Positions 27,319 to 36,235 of a stretch of 64,000 nt of DNA are shown piece by piece. Position 1 is the first letter of the stretch. Each line of letters begins with the position of its first letter. The notes under the pieces are model-generated. The model had not been told where the DNA came from and ran no database searches. It was given only the letters and a program-made list of their open reading frames with translations. Origin of the DNA: Dyella psychrodurans. GTDB taxonomy: Bacteria; Pseudomonadota; Gammaproteobacteria; Xanthomonadales; Rhodanobacteraceae. A program made the translations under genes and the position numbers. The stretch lies in assembly GCF_003363265.1 (NCBI RefSeq), contig NZ_QRBF01000004.1, positions 332,334 through 396,333 on the forward strand, written 5' to 3'.

Positions 27319-28377
27319 ATGGATACCCGAAATATGAGTCATATGCGCTCGCGTGCGCGCGGGGTCGTCAAGCCCGTCACCATCGCCGTTCTTGTCATTG
27401 TCGTAGCCCTGGCGATCGCGTCGTGGATTTTCATCATCAAGCCCCACGAGGACTTGGTGAATGCCGACATCGGCGCCCATCCGTCCACGCCGGTGGCCCA
27501 GAGCCAGCAGGCGGCGGCGCCGGTGAACGTCGAGGCCATGAGCCTTAACGATCTGCTGGACGAGGCGCGGAAGGCGATGAACCAGCAGCGCTACATCGCG
27601 CCGGCCGGCAACAACGCCTTCGAGTTCTACGTCAAGGTGCTGCAGAAACAGCCGGGCAACCAGACGGCGGCGGACGCCCTGCGCGAAACATTCCCGTTCG
27701 CGGCCAGCAACGTCGAACAGGTCATCAACCAGCGCGACTTCAATGAAGCCGAGCGTGAGATCGATCTGTTGGCGAAAGTGGATCCGACCAACTACACGCT
27801 GACCATCCTGCGGTCCAAGCTCGACGCGCAGCGCAAGACACTCGACCAGGAACAGCAGAAGCAGCTCGATGCACAGCGTCAGCAGGATCTGGCCGTGCAG
27901 CAGAAAGCCGTCGCGGACAAGGCCGTTGCTGACAAGGCTGCTGCCGACAAGGCCGCTGCCGACAAGGCGGCCGAGGATCAGGCTGCGCTGGCCGCCCAGC
28001 TGAAAGCCAAGCAGGTGGAACAGGCGAAAGCCACGGCGAGTACCCCGGCGGGCGGTAACCAGGTGGCCAGCGACAACACTTCGGCTGGCGGTGGCGAAAC
28101 AAGGGATGCCATCCCGGTCAGCAGCATTCGCGTCCGCTATCCGTCCACGGCGCTTCGCAATAACCAGGAAGGCTGGGTGGACCTGCAGTACACGGTCAAT
28201 GTGGACGGCAGCGTGGCCAACATCCAGGTCGTGAATGCGGAACCGCGGCACGTCTTCGATAACGCGGCCATCGATGCGATCCGGCGCGCAAAGTTCTCGC
28301 CTGCCATGCGCGACGGCGCGGCGATTGCCTCGCAACAGCAGAAGCGTATCGAGTTCAAGCTCAACAATCCGCAGTAA
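27319..28377 (+). CDS. TonB-like energy-transduction/periplasmic protein
   Basis: 352 residues. A short cytosolic N terminus and one membrane span (VTIAVLVIVVALAIASWIF, ~20-38) are followed by a periplasmic region with a helical part (~75-185). Next comes a low-complexity segment of KAVADKAAADKA-type repeats (~195-235), then a TonB C-terminal domain (IPVSSIRVRYPSTALRN, GWVDLQYTVNVDGSV, AIDAIRRAKFSPAMRDG). It could deliver energy to a TonB-dependent receptor or serve as a structural TonB relative; no exbB or exbD is near. Expressed alone, with a strong terminator after it. Confidence 0.8.
   Translation: MDTRNMSHMRSRARGVVKPVTIAVLVIVVALAIASWIFIIKPHEDLVNADIGAHPSTPVAQSQQAAAPVNVEAMSLNDLLDEARKAMNQQRYIAPAGNNAFEFYVKVLQKQPGNQTAADALRETFPFAASNVEQVINQRDFNEAEREIDLLAKVDPTNYTLTILRSKLDAQRKTLDQEQQKQLDAQRQQDLAVQQKAVADKAVADKAAADKAAADKAAEDQAALAAQLKAKQVEQAKATASTPAGGNQVASDNTSAGGGETRDAIPVSSIRVRYPSTALRNNQEGWVDLQYTVNVDGSVANIQVVNAEPRHVFDNAAIDAIRRAKFSPAMRDGAAIASQQQKRIEFKLNNPQ
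27905..27970 (+). repeat. degenerate 15-base tandem repeat inside the TonB-like gene
   Basis: About four units encode the pentapeptide series VADKA, VADKA, AADKA, AADKA, each near GCTGCCGACAAGGCC. The repeat probably forms a helical periplasmic spacer and may vary in copy number. Confidence 0.7.
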
Positions 28378-28406
28378 CTCGCGGCGAAGCGATCCGTAAC
28401 ACGAAA

Positions 28407-28440
28407 GAGGCGAAGCCATGACGGCTTCGCCTCTTTTTTT
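28407..28440 (+). terminator. intrinsic terminator after the TonB-like gene
   Basis: GAGGCGAAGCC and GGCTTCGCCTC form an 11-bp stem with a five-base loop, followed by seven T. Confidence 0.92.
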
Positions 28441-28489
28441 GACTTCGGGGAGATGCTTGCTGTCGAAGGACTGGGTGGAGCGCCCGGCT

Positions 28490-29797
28490 CTAGTGATGAC
28501 GGCGCTTGTGATAAGGAGCCGCGGCTGGAGGATCGCTTTCTACGCCCGCCCAATCCACATGCGGCAAACCGAACATGGTGTCGAACACCATCGGCATCAG
28601 ATCCGTGCCGATCGCGCCGGGCGAGTTCCACATCGACACCATGCCGACGTGGTATTTGGGAAAGAAGGCGATCATGGTGCGATAACCTTCCACCGCGCCC
28701 GCGTGGAAGACCATCGTTTCGCCTCCATAGGTAAAGACGCGCCAGCCCAATGCGTAGCTGGCGGAACTCAGCCGGGCGCGTCGCCAGGGCGTTGCGCGCA
28801 TTTCTTCCGGCGTGGGCACGCCCGGGGCATGCAGGTCATCCAGCAGCGGTTGAGGCAGCACATCCTGCCGCCCGCCCATTTGCGCGATCAGCCATAGTTC
28901 CATGTCGCGCAAACTCGCATTCACGCCGGCGGCCGGCGCCACGCGGTAATAGGCTTCGTTCGGGTCGAAGGGTATCCAGCCATGCGCGCCGTTGGGACGA
29001 TGCGGGCGCGCCCAGCTCTTGCTGCTTTCCAGCGCTTCGCGGCCGTAGCTGGCGTTCGTCATGCCCAGCGGAAAGAAAAGACGCTTGTCGACCTGGTGGT
29101 AGAAGAAATCGCCGGTCTCCGCGTAGATCAGGTCGCCGATCAGGCTGAAGGCCACGTTCTGATAGCCGTAGCACTCGCCCACGTTGCAGGTGAGGCTCAC
29201 TTCGTCGAGCTTGCGGACCAGTTCTTCGTACGGGACGTTGTCCTCCAGCATCTGGTCGTACGTGTTGTGCGGCAATCCCAGGCGCTGGCCCAGGATATCT
29301 TTCACGGTCACCTCGCCGGATGCTTGTGCATCCTTGAGCTGGAAGAACGGCAGTGCATCGGCCAGTTTGGTATCCCAGTTGAATCGCCCATCGTCAACCA
29401 GCAGGCCGGTGAGGGCCGTCGCGAATGCCTTCGACAACGAAGCCAGCCGAAACACGGTGTCGGGCGTCACCGGCTCCTGAGTGGATGCGTCGGCATAGCC
29501 GATCTCGCGCTCGTACGCCACTTTGTCGTTGATCACCACGGCGGTAGCCAGACCGGCCACCTCGTTGCGTTGCGCCACCACATCCAGCCAGTGTGCATAC
29601 GCATCCATTGCCGCTTTGGCGCGATCCGGAGGAATGGTGGTCGTGGCGTCTAGATCCGTCGCGTCGTGCCGCGCAGGATGCGCGACCGGACCCGCTGAGC
29701 GGGCGGGAAGGGCCGCTCGCGCCGTGGATGCCGCTGCCCATGCGGCGGTGGCGCCGAGGACGGCAGCCATCAACAGGGAAAGCTTACGAAACTGCAT
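28490..29797 (-). CDS. exported serine hydrolase, class C beta-lactamase family
   Basis: 435 residues with a signal peptide (FRKLSLLMAAVLGATAAWA). The catalytic SxxK is SLSK in FRLASLSKAFA, the YxN is YQN in CYGYQNVAFSL and the third motif is HAGAVEGYR. These PBP-like proteins include beta-lactamases, esterases and D-aminopeptidases. The HxG third motif in place of KTG suggests an esterase or peptidase rather than a resistance enzyme. GGAG lies about five bases before the ATG. Single gene. Confidence 0.85.
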   Translation of the reverse strand: MQFRKLSLLMAAVLGATAAWAAASTARAALPARSAGPVAHPARHDATDLDATTTIPPDRAKAAMDAYAHWLDVVAQRNEVAGLATAVVINDKVAYEREIGYADASTQEPVTPDTVFRLASLSKAFATALTGLLVDDGRFNWDTKLADALPFFQLKDAQASGEVTVKDILGQRLGLPHNTYDQMLEDNVPYEELVRKLDEVSLTCNVGECYGYQNVAFSLIGDLIYAETGDFFYHQVDKRLFFPLGMTNASYGREALESSKSWARPHRPNGAHGWIPFDPNEAYYRVAPAAGVNASLRDMELWLIAQMGGRQDVLPQPLLDDLHAPGVPTPEEMRATPWRRARLSSASYALGWRVFTYGGETMVFHAGAVEGYRTMIAFFPKYHVGMVSMWNSPGAIGTDLMPMVFDTMFGLPHVDWAGVESDPPAAAPYHKRRHH

Positions 29798-29997
29798 GCT
29801 ACTCCGCGTACTACGGGCGTGGGGGCACGCCTCGGGTCATGAAGCCGGGAAGGCGTCTTCCATGACGGGGATGGCCGATTTTCCTGCACTTCGGACATCG
29901 CTACAACGTCGGGCGGCGTGCACGCGCTCCGCCGTCGTGCAGGGTTCAGCCTGTTCGACAAAGACCCTTATCGTGCGCCAACGTCCTGGCGTGTGCT

Positions 29998-31578
29998 TCA
30001 CGACGCCAACAAAAGCGCCGCCGCCCGTTCAGCGATCATGATGGTGGGGGCGTTGGTGTTGCCGCTGGGCAGCGCCGGCATGACCGAAGCATCGACCACG
30101 CGCAGGCCGGCGATACCGTGGACGCTCAGTTCGCTATCGACCACGGCATGCCCATCCCTGCCCATGCGGCATGTGCCGACAGGGTGATAAATGGTTTCGG
30201 CCTTGCGGCGGATGAAGGACTCCCATTCCGCATCGTTCTGCGGATCCGATTCCGGAAAAACCGGCTTGCCGCGATAAGCATCGAAAGCGGGCTGGGCGAG
30301 AATCTCGCGCGAGAGTTTTGCCGCCTCGATCATGCGTGCCAGATCGTGTCCTTCCGGATCGCTCAGGTAGCCGGCGCGAATCGCGACGGGTTCCGCTGGA
30401 TCGGCGGAACGCAAGCGCAGATGACCTCGACTGCGCGGATGCAGGTAGCACGCATGCAAGGTGTAGCCCATGCCCGGCAAGCGGTGACGGCCGTGGTCAT
30501 CGAGCAGCGCCGGCACGAAATGAAACTGGATATCGCAACGCGCATCGGTCGCCAGGCGGCTGCGCACGAAACCTCCCGATTCGGCCACGTTCGACGTGCC
30601 CGGGCCGTCGCGATGGCGCAGATAACGCCATCCTGCGGCCAGTTCGTTGAGGTGGTCGTAGGTGATGTCCTGCGTGCAGCCGATCAGCGTACAGATGTCC
30701 AAATGATCCTGCAGCCCCGCGCCCACACCAGGCAGGTCGAACAACGGGGTCACGCTTCGTTCGCGCAGATGATCGGTGGGACCGATGCCCGACAGCATCA
30801 AAATGTGCGGCGAGTTGATCGCGCCAGCGGCGATGATGACGTCTCCACCGTGCACATGTTCGCTGACGCCTCGCTGGCGCAGCTGCACGCCTACGGCGCG
30901 CCCCTGTTCGATCAGGATGCGCTCCACACGGGCGCGGGTGCGCACATGCAGATTCGGACGCGAACGCGCAGGACGCAGAAACGCGTCGGCGGACGAGCAA
31001 CGCGCGCCGTTGCGTTGCGTCACCTGATAAAAGCCGAAGCCCGCTTGATCGGGTCCGTTGAAGTCGGGGTTGCGGCCCCATCCCGCGCTCGCTCCCGCTT
31101 CGATCAGCGCCGCGGAAAGCGGGTTGTGGTAACGCAGGTCCGACACGCCTAGCAGACCTCCGGTCGCATGCAGCGCATCCGCACCACGCGTGTTGTCCTC
31201 GCTATGCAGGAACCACGGCAATACTTGCGACCATGACCAGCGCGCATCGCCAGCGGCTTGCGCCCATGCGTCGTAGTCGGCCGGTACGCCGCGCACGTAA
31301 CACATGGCGTTGATCGAGCTGGAGCCGCCTAGCGTTTTGCCGCGCGGCCACCACAGGCGGCGTTGTTGCAGGGCAGGTTCGGGTTCGGTGTCGTAGTTCC
31401 AGTTGAAGTGCTTGTTTTTGGCCAGGCGCGCGATGCCCGCCGGCATGTGGATGAGCGGATGCCAGTCGGAACTGCCCGCTTCGATCAACAACACCCGTTT
31501 GCCAGAATGCGCGCTCAGGCGGTTGGCGAGCACGCACCCGGCGGAGCCGGCGCCAACGATCACGTAGTCGTAGTCCAC
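29998..31578 (-). CDS. GMC family FAD-dependent oxidoreductase (choline dehydrogenase-like)
   Basis: 526 residues from the GTG at 31576-31578 (VDYDYVIVGAGSAGC), which has AAGGGGA upstream; the open frame continues far left only as a shadow of the divergent gene. GAGSAGCVLANRLS binds FAD, GGSSSINAMCYVRG is GMC signature 1, and GAINSPHILMLSGIGP is signature 2. The active-site histidine and a second His/Asn lie in HPVGTCRMG and SGNTNAPT. It oxidises an alcohol, substrate unknown. It is divergent from the MFS transporter, 69 bases apart, with which it may share regulation. Confidence 0.9.
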   Translation of the reverse strand: MDYDYVIVGAGSAGCVLANRLSAHSGKRVLLIEAGSSDWHPLIHMPAGIARLAKNKHFNWNYDTEPEPALQQRRLWWPRGKTLGGSSSINAMCYVRGVPADYDAWAQAAGDARWSWSQVLPWFLHSEDNTRGADALHATGGLLGVSDLRYHNPLSAALIEAGASAGWGRNPDFNGPDQAGFGFYQVTQRNGARCSSADAFLRPARSRPNLHVRTRARVERILIEQGRAVGVQLRQRGVSEHVHGGDVIIAAGAINSPHILMLSGIGPTDHLRERSVTPLFDLPGVGAGLQDHLDICTLIGCTQDITYDHLNELAAGWRYLRHRDGPGTSNVAESGGFVRSRLATDARCDIQFHFVPALLDDHGRHRLPGMGYTLHACYLHPRSRGHLRLRSADPAEPVAIRAGYLSDPEGHDLARMIEAAKLSREILAQPAFDAYRGKPVFPESDPQNDAEWESFIRRKAETIYHPVGTCRMGRDGHAVVDSELSVHGIAGLRVVDASVMPALPSGNTNAPTIMIAERAAALLLAS

Positions 31579-31647
31579 GTCGTCCCCTTGCCAGTTGCGG
31601 TCATCGCGCCATGCTAGTCTTGCGCGGCCCCACGCTGGAAGCCACCG

Positions 31648-32955
31648 GTGAGCTTGCCGTCCTCCGCCGTCGCACGCAAAGACGCCACCCCCATGGTGTC
31701 GGCGCTTGCCTTCTTTTTCATACTCACCGCGTACTACATCATCCGACCGGTGCGCGACCAATTGAGCGGTGCGGTGGGATCCTCGCAACTGCCTTTGTTC
31801 TATACGGGGACATTGGCGGCGATGCTGGTGTTGACGCCCATCTTCGGCGCTTTGGTGGCACGTTTCCCGCGCCGCCGCCTGCTTGGGTGGAGCTACAGCT
31901 TCTTCATGGTGTGCCTGCTGGCTTTCATGCCTGCGTTTGTTGCGCAGGACAGCATCGGTGCGCGCACGCTCGGCGTGGTGTTTTTCATCTGGGTCAGCGT
32001 GTTCAATCTCTTCGTCGTGTCGCTGTTCTGGAGCTTCATGGCGGACGTGTTCGACAGCCGGCGCGCGCGCGAAGTGTTTCCGCTGATCGCGCTGGGCGGC
32101 ATGGCCGGCGCGGTTTTCGGGCCACTGGTCACCGGTGCGCTGGTTGGAATGCTCGGCGTTGCGCCACTCTTGCTGGTATCGGCTGCCATGCTTGGTGCTG
32201 CGCTGTTGTTGTTGCTCCGTATATCGGTGCAGCGTGCACAGGAAGGTGCCGCCGAGCAGCCTGTCGGCGGATCGCTGTGGGCGGGCATACGAGAATTGTG
32301 GTCGAGCCCGTTCTTGCGCTACATGGCCATCCTGATGCTGCTGGGAGACGGCATTGGCACGCTCGCTTATGCGCTGGTTGCCGACTACGCCAAGGCACAC
32401 CTGGCGTCCAGCGCGGCGCGCACGGCGTTCTACGCGCATATCGATCTGGCGGTGAATACGCTGGGCGCGTGCTTGCAACTCACGCTGACGCGTTGGTTGT
32501 TGATTCGCCGCGGCGTGGTGTGGGCGGTGGTCGTGCCAACGTTGGTCAATGTGACGCTGATGCTGATTGCCGCGATCGTAGGCCACGCCGAAGTCTCGAT
32601 ACTGGGTTATGGCGTGCCCTTCCTGGCCATCATGATGATTGCCACGCGAGGTTTCATGTACGGCATGACCAAGCCTGCATCCGATGCGCTCTACACACGC
32701 GTGCCGCGCGAGATGCGCTACAAGGGCAAGAACTTCGTGGAAACCGCCGTGTGGCGTTTTGGGGATGTGCTTGTCACCAGCGGCGTCACTACGCTGGAAG
32801 GGCTTGGGATCGGCCTTGGACGCATTGCACTTATCGGCGCAGGCATTGCGGCGGTCGCGAGCTGGGTGGCGCGCAAGGCGGCCACCTCGCCGGATCTTGC
32901 CCCGGAAGACGCCGGCGCGTCCGTGCAGGATGCGCGCGCGGCGACGGAGTCCTGA
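31648..32955 (+). CDS. MFS-type transporter, NTP/NDP-exchanger-like
   Basis: 435 residues with about 12 membrane segments and no signal peptide. ALAFFFILTAYYIIRPVRDQ near the N terminus and FWSFMADVFDSRRAREVFP resemble the MFS branch related to ATP/ADP translocases that occurs in many free-living proteobacteria. The start is the GTG at 31648 with GGAAG upstream; an ATG at 31693 is also possible. Substrate unknown. Its stop abuts the stop of the convergent CBS gene with no gap. Confidence 0.75.
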   Translation: MSLPSSAVARKDATPMVSALAFFFILTAYYIIRPVRDQLSGAVGSSQLPLFYTGTLAAMLVLTPIFGALVARFPRRRLLGWSYSFFMVCLLAFMPAFVAQDSIGARTLGVVFFIWVSVFNLFVVSLFWSFMADVFDSRRAREVFPLIALGGMAGAVFGPLVTGALVGMLGVAPLLLVSAAMLGAALLLLLRISVQRAQEGAAEQPVGGSLWAGIRELWSSPFLRYMAILMLLGDGIGTLAYALVADYAKAHLASSAARTAFYAHIDLAVNTLGACLQLTLTRWLLIRRGVVWAVVVPTLVNVTLMLIAAIVGHAEVSILGYGVPFLAIMMIATRGFMYGMTKPASDALYTRVPREMRYKGKNFVETAVWRFGDVLVTSGVTTLEGLGIGLGRIALIGAGIAAVASWVARKAATSPDLAPEDAGASVQDARAATES

Positions 32956-33384
32956 TCAGCTGGTGATATAGCGTTGCAGCTGGTCGATCTGCTCGGCTTG
33001 CGCGCTGATCACTTCCTTGACCAGGTCGCCGATCGAAATCACACCCAGCACGCGATTGCCTTGCAGTACCGGAAGGTGACGGATGCGGCTGTCGGTGCAC
33101 AGGCGCATGCAGTCGAAGACATCCGTATCGGGTGTCACGGTGAGCGCAGGGCTGCTCATGATCTCGGAGACAGCGGTCTGTGCCGACGAACGTCCCTGCA
33201 GAATCACCTTGCGTGCGTAATCGCGTTCGGAAACGATGCCTACCAGCTGTTCGCCACGCATGACCAGCAGCGCGCCGACGCGTCGTTCTGCCATGTGCTT
33301 GATCGCTTCCAGCACGGGTGCTTCCGGCGCGACCGCGAAGATGTCGTGCCCTTTCGTTTCCAGCAAGTGCTTGACCTGACGCAT
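32956..33384 (-). CDS. tandem CBS-domain protein
   Basis: 142 residues from the ATG at 33382-33384 (MRQVKHLLETK) with GAGGAGG seven bases upstream. Two CBS motifs are visible: GALLVMRGEQLVGIVSERDY and HLPVLQGNRVLGVISIGDLV. Such proteins bind adenine nucleotides or SAM and act as small energy sensors. No fused effector domain is present. Convergent with the MFS gene. Confidence 0.9.
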   Translation of the reverse strand: MRQVKHLLETKGHDIFAVAPEAPVLEAIKHMAERRVGALLVMRGEQLVGIVSERDYARKVILQGRSSAQTAVSEIMSSPALTVTPDTDVFDCMRLCTDSRIRHLPVLQGNRVLGVISIGDLVKEVISAQAEQIDQLQRYITS

Positions 33385-33429
33385 GCCAAACCTCCTCGTC
33401 GGCCGCAGCATGGCCGCGTACCCCGCAGT

Positions 33430-34410
33430 TTAGCGCTGCTGCGTGGCATGGGTGTGAAGCGCGTCTGGTCCCTTGGCCGGTTGCCCGGGAAGTTGCTCTT
33501 CTTCGATGAAATACAGCGGACGCTGCTTGGTCTCGGCATAGTTCCGGCCGAGGTATTCCCCGATGACGCCCAGCGCGAGCAACTGGATGCCGCCGAGAAA
33601 CAGTACCGCCACCATCAGGCTCGGATAGCCCGGCACGGGGTCGCCATGCAGCAAGGCCTTGATCAGCACCTTCAGGCCCAGCAGGAAGGCCACCACCGAC
33701 GTCACCATGCCCGTCCATGTCGCCAGCCGCAGCGGCGCGCTGGAGAACGAGGTAATGCCCTCGATGGCGAATTGGGCAAGGCGCCAATAATTCCACTTCG
33801 TTTGGCCGGCCTTGCGCGGATCGCGCATGTAATGAACCGATGTCTGCCGGTAGCCGATCCACGCGAACAGGCCTTTCATGAAGCGCTGCCGCTCGCGCAA
33901 CTGAGCCAGCGCCTTGAGCGCGCGGCGCGAAAGGAGGCGGAAGTCGCCGGTATCGCGCGGCACGGGGACGTCCGACATCAGCTCCATGGTGCGGTAGAAC
34001 GCGGCCGCGGTGAACCGCTTGAAACCGGTCTCGCCGGCCCGGGCGGAACGGGTGGCGTAGACCACGTCATAACCTGCCTGCCATTGTGCGACGAGCTCGG
34101 GTATCAATTCCGGCGGGTCCTGCAGGTCCGCGTCGATGACGACGGCGGCGTCCGCGTCGACGTGATCGAGTCCGGCGGTGAGCGCGACCTCCTTGCCGAA
34201 ATTGCGTGACAGCTTCAATGCGCCGACGCGCGCGTCGGCGGCAGCGAGCGACTGGATGACGGACCACGTGTCGTCGCGGCTGCCGTCGTCGACATACAGC
34301 ACGTTGCACTGCAGCGAAAGTTTGTCGAGCACGCCGAACAGGCGCTCGTGGAAGATCGCCAGTACGTCCGATTCATTGTAGGCGGGAACGACGACGGTGA
34401 GTTTCGGCAT
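33430..34410 (-). CDS. GtrB/ArnC-type GT2 polyprenyl-phosphate glycosyltransferase
   Basis: 326 residues. The GT2 domain starts at once (LTVVVPAYNES) and has VLYVDDGSRDDT, LKLSRNFGKEVALTAGLDH and VIDADLQDPPELIPE (the DxD site). Two membrane helices follow near residues 230-300 (TGMVTSVVAFLLGLKVL; LMVAVLFLGGIQLLALGVIGEYLGR). This architecture transfers a sugar from UDP to undecaprenyl phosphate for glucosylation of surface glycans. No gtrA or third gene lies next to it. mtgA is 62 bases upstream on the same strand. Confidence 0.88.
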   Translation of the reverse strand: MPKLTVVVPAYNESDVLAIFHERLFGVLDKLSLQCNVLYVDDGSRDDTWSVIQSLAAADARVGALKLSRNFGKEVALTAGLDHVDADAAVVIDADLQDPPELIPELVAQWQAGYDVVYATRSARAGETGFKRFTAAAFYRTMELMSDVPVPRDTGDFRLLSRRALKALAQLRERQRFMKGLFAWIGYRQTSVHYMRDPRKAGQTKWNYWRLAQFAIEGITSFSSAPLRLATWTGMVTSVVAFLLGLKVLIKALLHGDPVPGYPSLMVAVLFLGGIQLLALGVIGEYLGRNYAETKQRPLYFIEEEQLPGQPAKGPDALHTHATQQR

Positions 34411-34472
34411 GCATGAGATCCCTGGCAGACGATGGCGATGCTAACGCGGGAAGCGCGCGGAATGCTTGCCGC

Positions 34473-35219
34473 TCAGCGTCGCCGCCCGATGTGTGCATCG
34501 CGCGGTGGCTGGCGGCTTTCCAGGTAACCCGGGCCACCAAGTTGATCCATCTGCTCTTCGATCCAGCGACTGCGCTCCATCACGTAGCCGCTGGGGCGAT
34601 CGACATGGAAGCGATCGGGATTGGGCAGCACCGCCGCCAGTCGCGCCGCCTGCGCCGGACCAAGCCGGTCAGGCGAGGCGTGGAAGAAGTTTTCGCTGGC
34701 CGCGCCCACGCCGTAGATGCCATCGCCGAGCTGGGCGATGTTCATATACACCTCCAGGATGCGGCGTTTCGGCCACGTCAGCTCGATCAGCACGGTGAAA
34801 TACGCTTCCAGTCCCTTGCGCACGAAGCTGCGCCCATTCCAGAGGAACAGATTCTTCGCCGTTTGCTGGCTGATAGTGCTGGCGCCACGCAAGCGCCTGC
34901 CGTCATCGGCCGCGTCTATCGCATTCTGGATGGAGTCGAAATCGAAACCGTGGTGAAACGGGAATTTCTGGTCCTCACCGGCCACCATTGCGATAGGCAC
35001 CCACGGAGAAACGCGCGACCACGGCACCCAGTGATGTTGCAGATGAAAACCTTTCTCACCGTGGATCAGGGCATCGACTTGCCGTTCCATCATGACAGCC
35101 GAGGTCCACGGCGGAACAAAGCGCAGTACCAGGACCACCAGCCACGTCAGCGCCACCCATGACAAAGCCACGATACCGGCATAACGCAGCCAACGATGAA
35201 ATGGGAGAAGATGAGCCAT
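34473..35219 (-). CDS. mtgA: monofunctional peptidoglycan transglycosylase
   Basis: 248 residues. One N-terminal membrane anchor (YAGIVALSWVALTWLVVLVL) precedes a GT51 domain with AGEDQKFPFHHGFD, RGASTISQQTAKNLFLW and KRRILEVYMNIAQLGDGIYG. The catalytic glutamates are in EDQKF and near EVYMN. It polymerises lipid II into glycan strands and has no transpeptidase domain. I used the ATG at 35217-35219; a GTG two codons earlier is possible. It is divergent from hslO, 65 bases apart. Confidence 0.94.
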   Translation of the reverse strand: MAHLLPFHRWLRYAGIVALSWVALTWLVVLVLRFVPPWTSAVMMERQVDALIHGEKGFHLQHHWVPWSRVSPWVPIAMVAGEDQKFPFHHGFDFDSIQNAIDAADDGRRLRGASTISQQTAKNLFLWNGRSFVRKGLEAYFTVLIELTWPKRRILEVYMNIAQLGDGIYGVGAASENFFHASPDRLGPAQAARLAAVLPNPDRFHVDRPSGYVMERSRWIEEQMDQLGGPGYLESRQPPRDAHIGRRR

Positions 35220-35284
35220 GGCCACCCAGTCTGAAAAGCCCGGCGCAGTATAAGCGGCGACAGCATTGGGCTATTGTGCGCCCC

Positions 35285-36226
35285 ATGGCGAGTCCCCATC
35301 TCTCGCCATCTGGTTTTGATGAGGTAGTCGAAGTGGAAACCGTGCTAGTCGAAGATGTCCTGCATCGCTTTCTGCTCGAGCGCGCCGGCGTTCGAGGTGT
35401 CATCGTTCGCCTGGGGGCAGCGTGGCGGGAGGTGGCAGGTCGTGCCGATTATCCCGCGCCGTTGCGCGAACTGCTGGGGCAGTCGCTGGCCGCCAGTGCG
35501 TTGCTGACCGGCAACATCAAGCTCGATGGCGCACTGTCGATCGAATTGAAAAGCACGGGCGCGCTGCGGCTGTTGTTCGCCGAATGCAGCGACACGGGCC
35601 GCTTGCGTGGATTGGCGCGCTGGCAGGAGTCGATTCCCGAAAGTCTGGTGCTGAGTGATCTGCCTGAAGCCATCATGGCGATTACCATCGGTCACGCTGA
35701 GCGCGGGCAGCGTTATCAAGGTTTGGTCGATTTGCATCATGCGGAATTGGCGAATGCGCTGGAGAACTATTTCCAGCAGTCCGAACAGTTGCCGGCGCGT
35801 ATCGTGCTGGCGGCGGACGGCGAGAGTGCCGTTGGACTGATGTTGCAGAAACTGCCCGGCGAAGGCGGTCGCGACGCCGTGCACGACGACGACGCCTGGC
35901 CGCGCATCGAGCACCTGACCGCCACGCTCGGCCGCGAAGAGTTGCTCTCCACGCCGCCGGAGCAACTGCTTTATCGTCTCTATCACGAGGAAACGGTGCG
36001 GCTGTTCAAACCGCGTCCGCTGGCGTTCGGCTGCAGCTGCTCGCGCGAGCGCGTGGTGACGATGCTGCGCTCGCTGGGCCGCGATGAAATCGAGGCCACG
36101 CTGGAGGCCCATCACGGCACGATCGAGGTGATCTGCGAATTCTGCGCGCGCGCCTATCACTTCGATCGGGTGGATGCGGAGCATTTTCTCAGCGGCAACA
36201 CCGCGAGCTCGTCGACGGTGCAGTGA
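35285..36226 (+). CDS. hslO: redox-regulated molecular chaperone Hsp33
   Basis: 313 residues from the ATG at 35285 (MASPHLSPSG); the upstream open frame lies over the mtgA promoter. The zinc/redox switch is CSC in FGCSCSRERV and CEFC in VICEFCARAY near the C terminus. Hsp33 is activated by oxidation and unfolding under oxidative stress and holds unfolding proteins. It ends nine bases before the convergent GGDEF-EAL gene. Confidence 0.93.
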   Translation: MASPHLSPSGFDEVVEVETVLVEDVLHRFLLERAGVRGVIVRLGAAWREVAGRADYPAPLRELLGQSLAASALLTGNIKLDGALSIELKSTGALRLLFAECSDTGRLRGLARWQESIPESLVLSDLPEAIMAITIGHAERGQRYQGLVDLHHAELANALENYFQQSEQLPARIVLAADGESAVGLMLQKLPGEGGRDAVHDDDAWPRIEHLTATLGREELLSTPPEQLLYRLYHEETVRLFKPRPLAFGCSCSRERVVTMLRSLGRDEIEATLEAHHGTIEVICEFCARAYHFDRVDAEHFLSGNTASSSTVQ

Positions 36227-36235
36227 GCGGAACGA

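Noticed and set aside
28490..29797. Calling the serine hydrolase an antibiotic-resistance beta-lactamase
   Set aside because: The SxxK and YxN motifs are present, but the third motif is HxG rather than KTG; the family also has many esterases and peptidases.
31579..32586. Upstream extension of the GMC oxidoreductase frame to 862 codons
   Set aside because: The extra part is antisense to the MFS gene and low-complexity His/Gln/Arg; the GTG at 31576-31578 has a good ribosome site.
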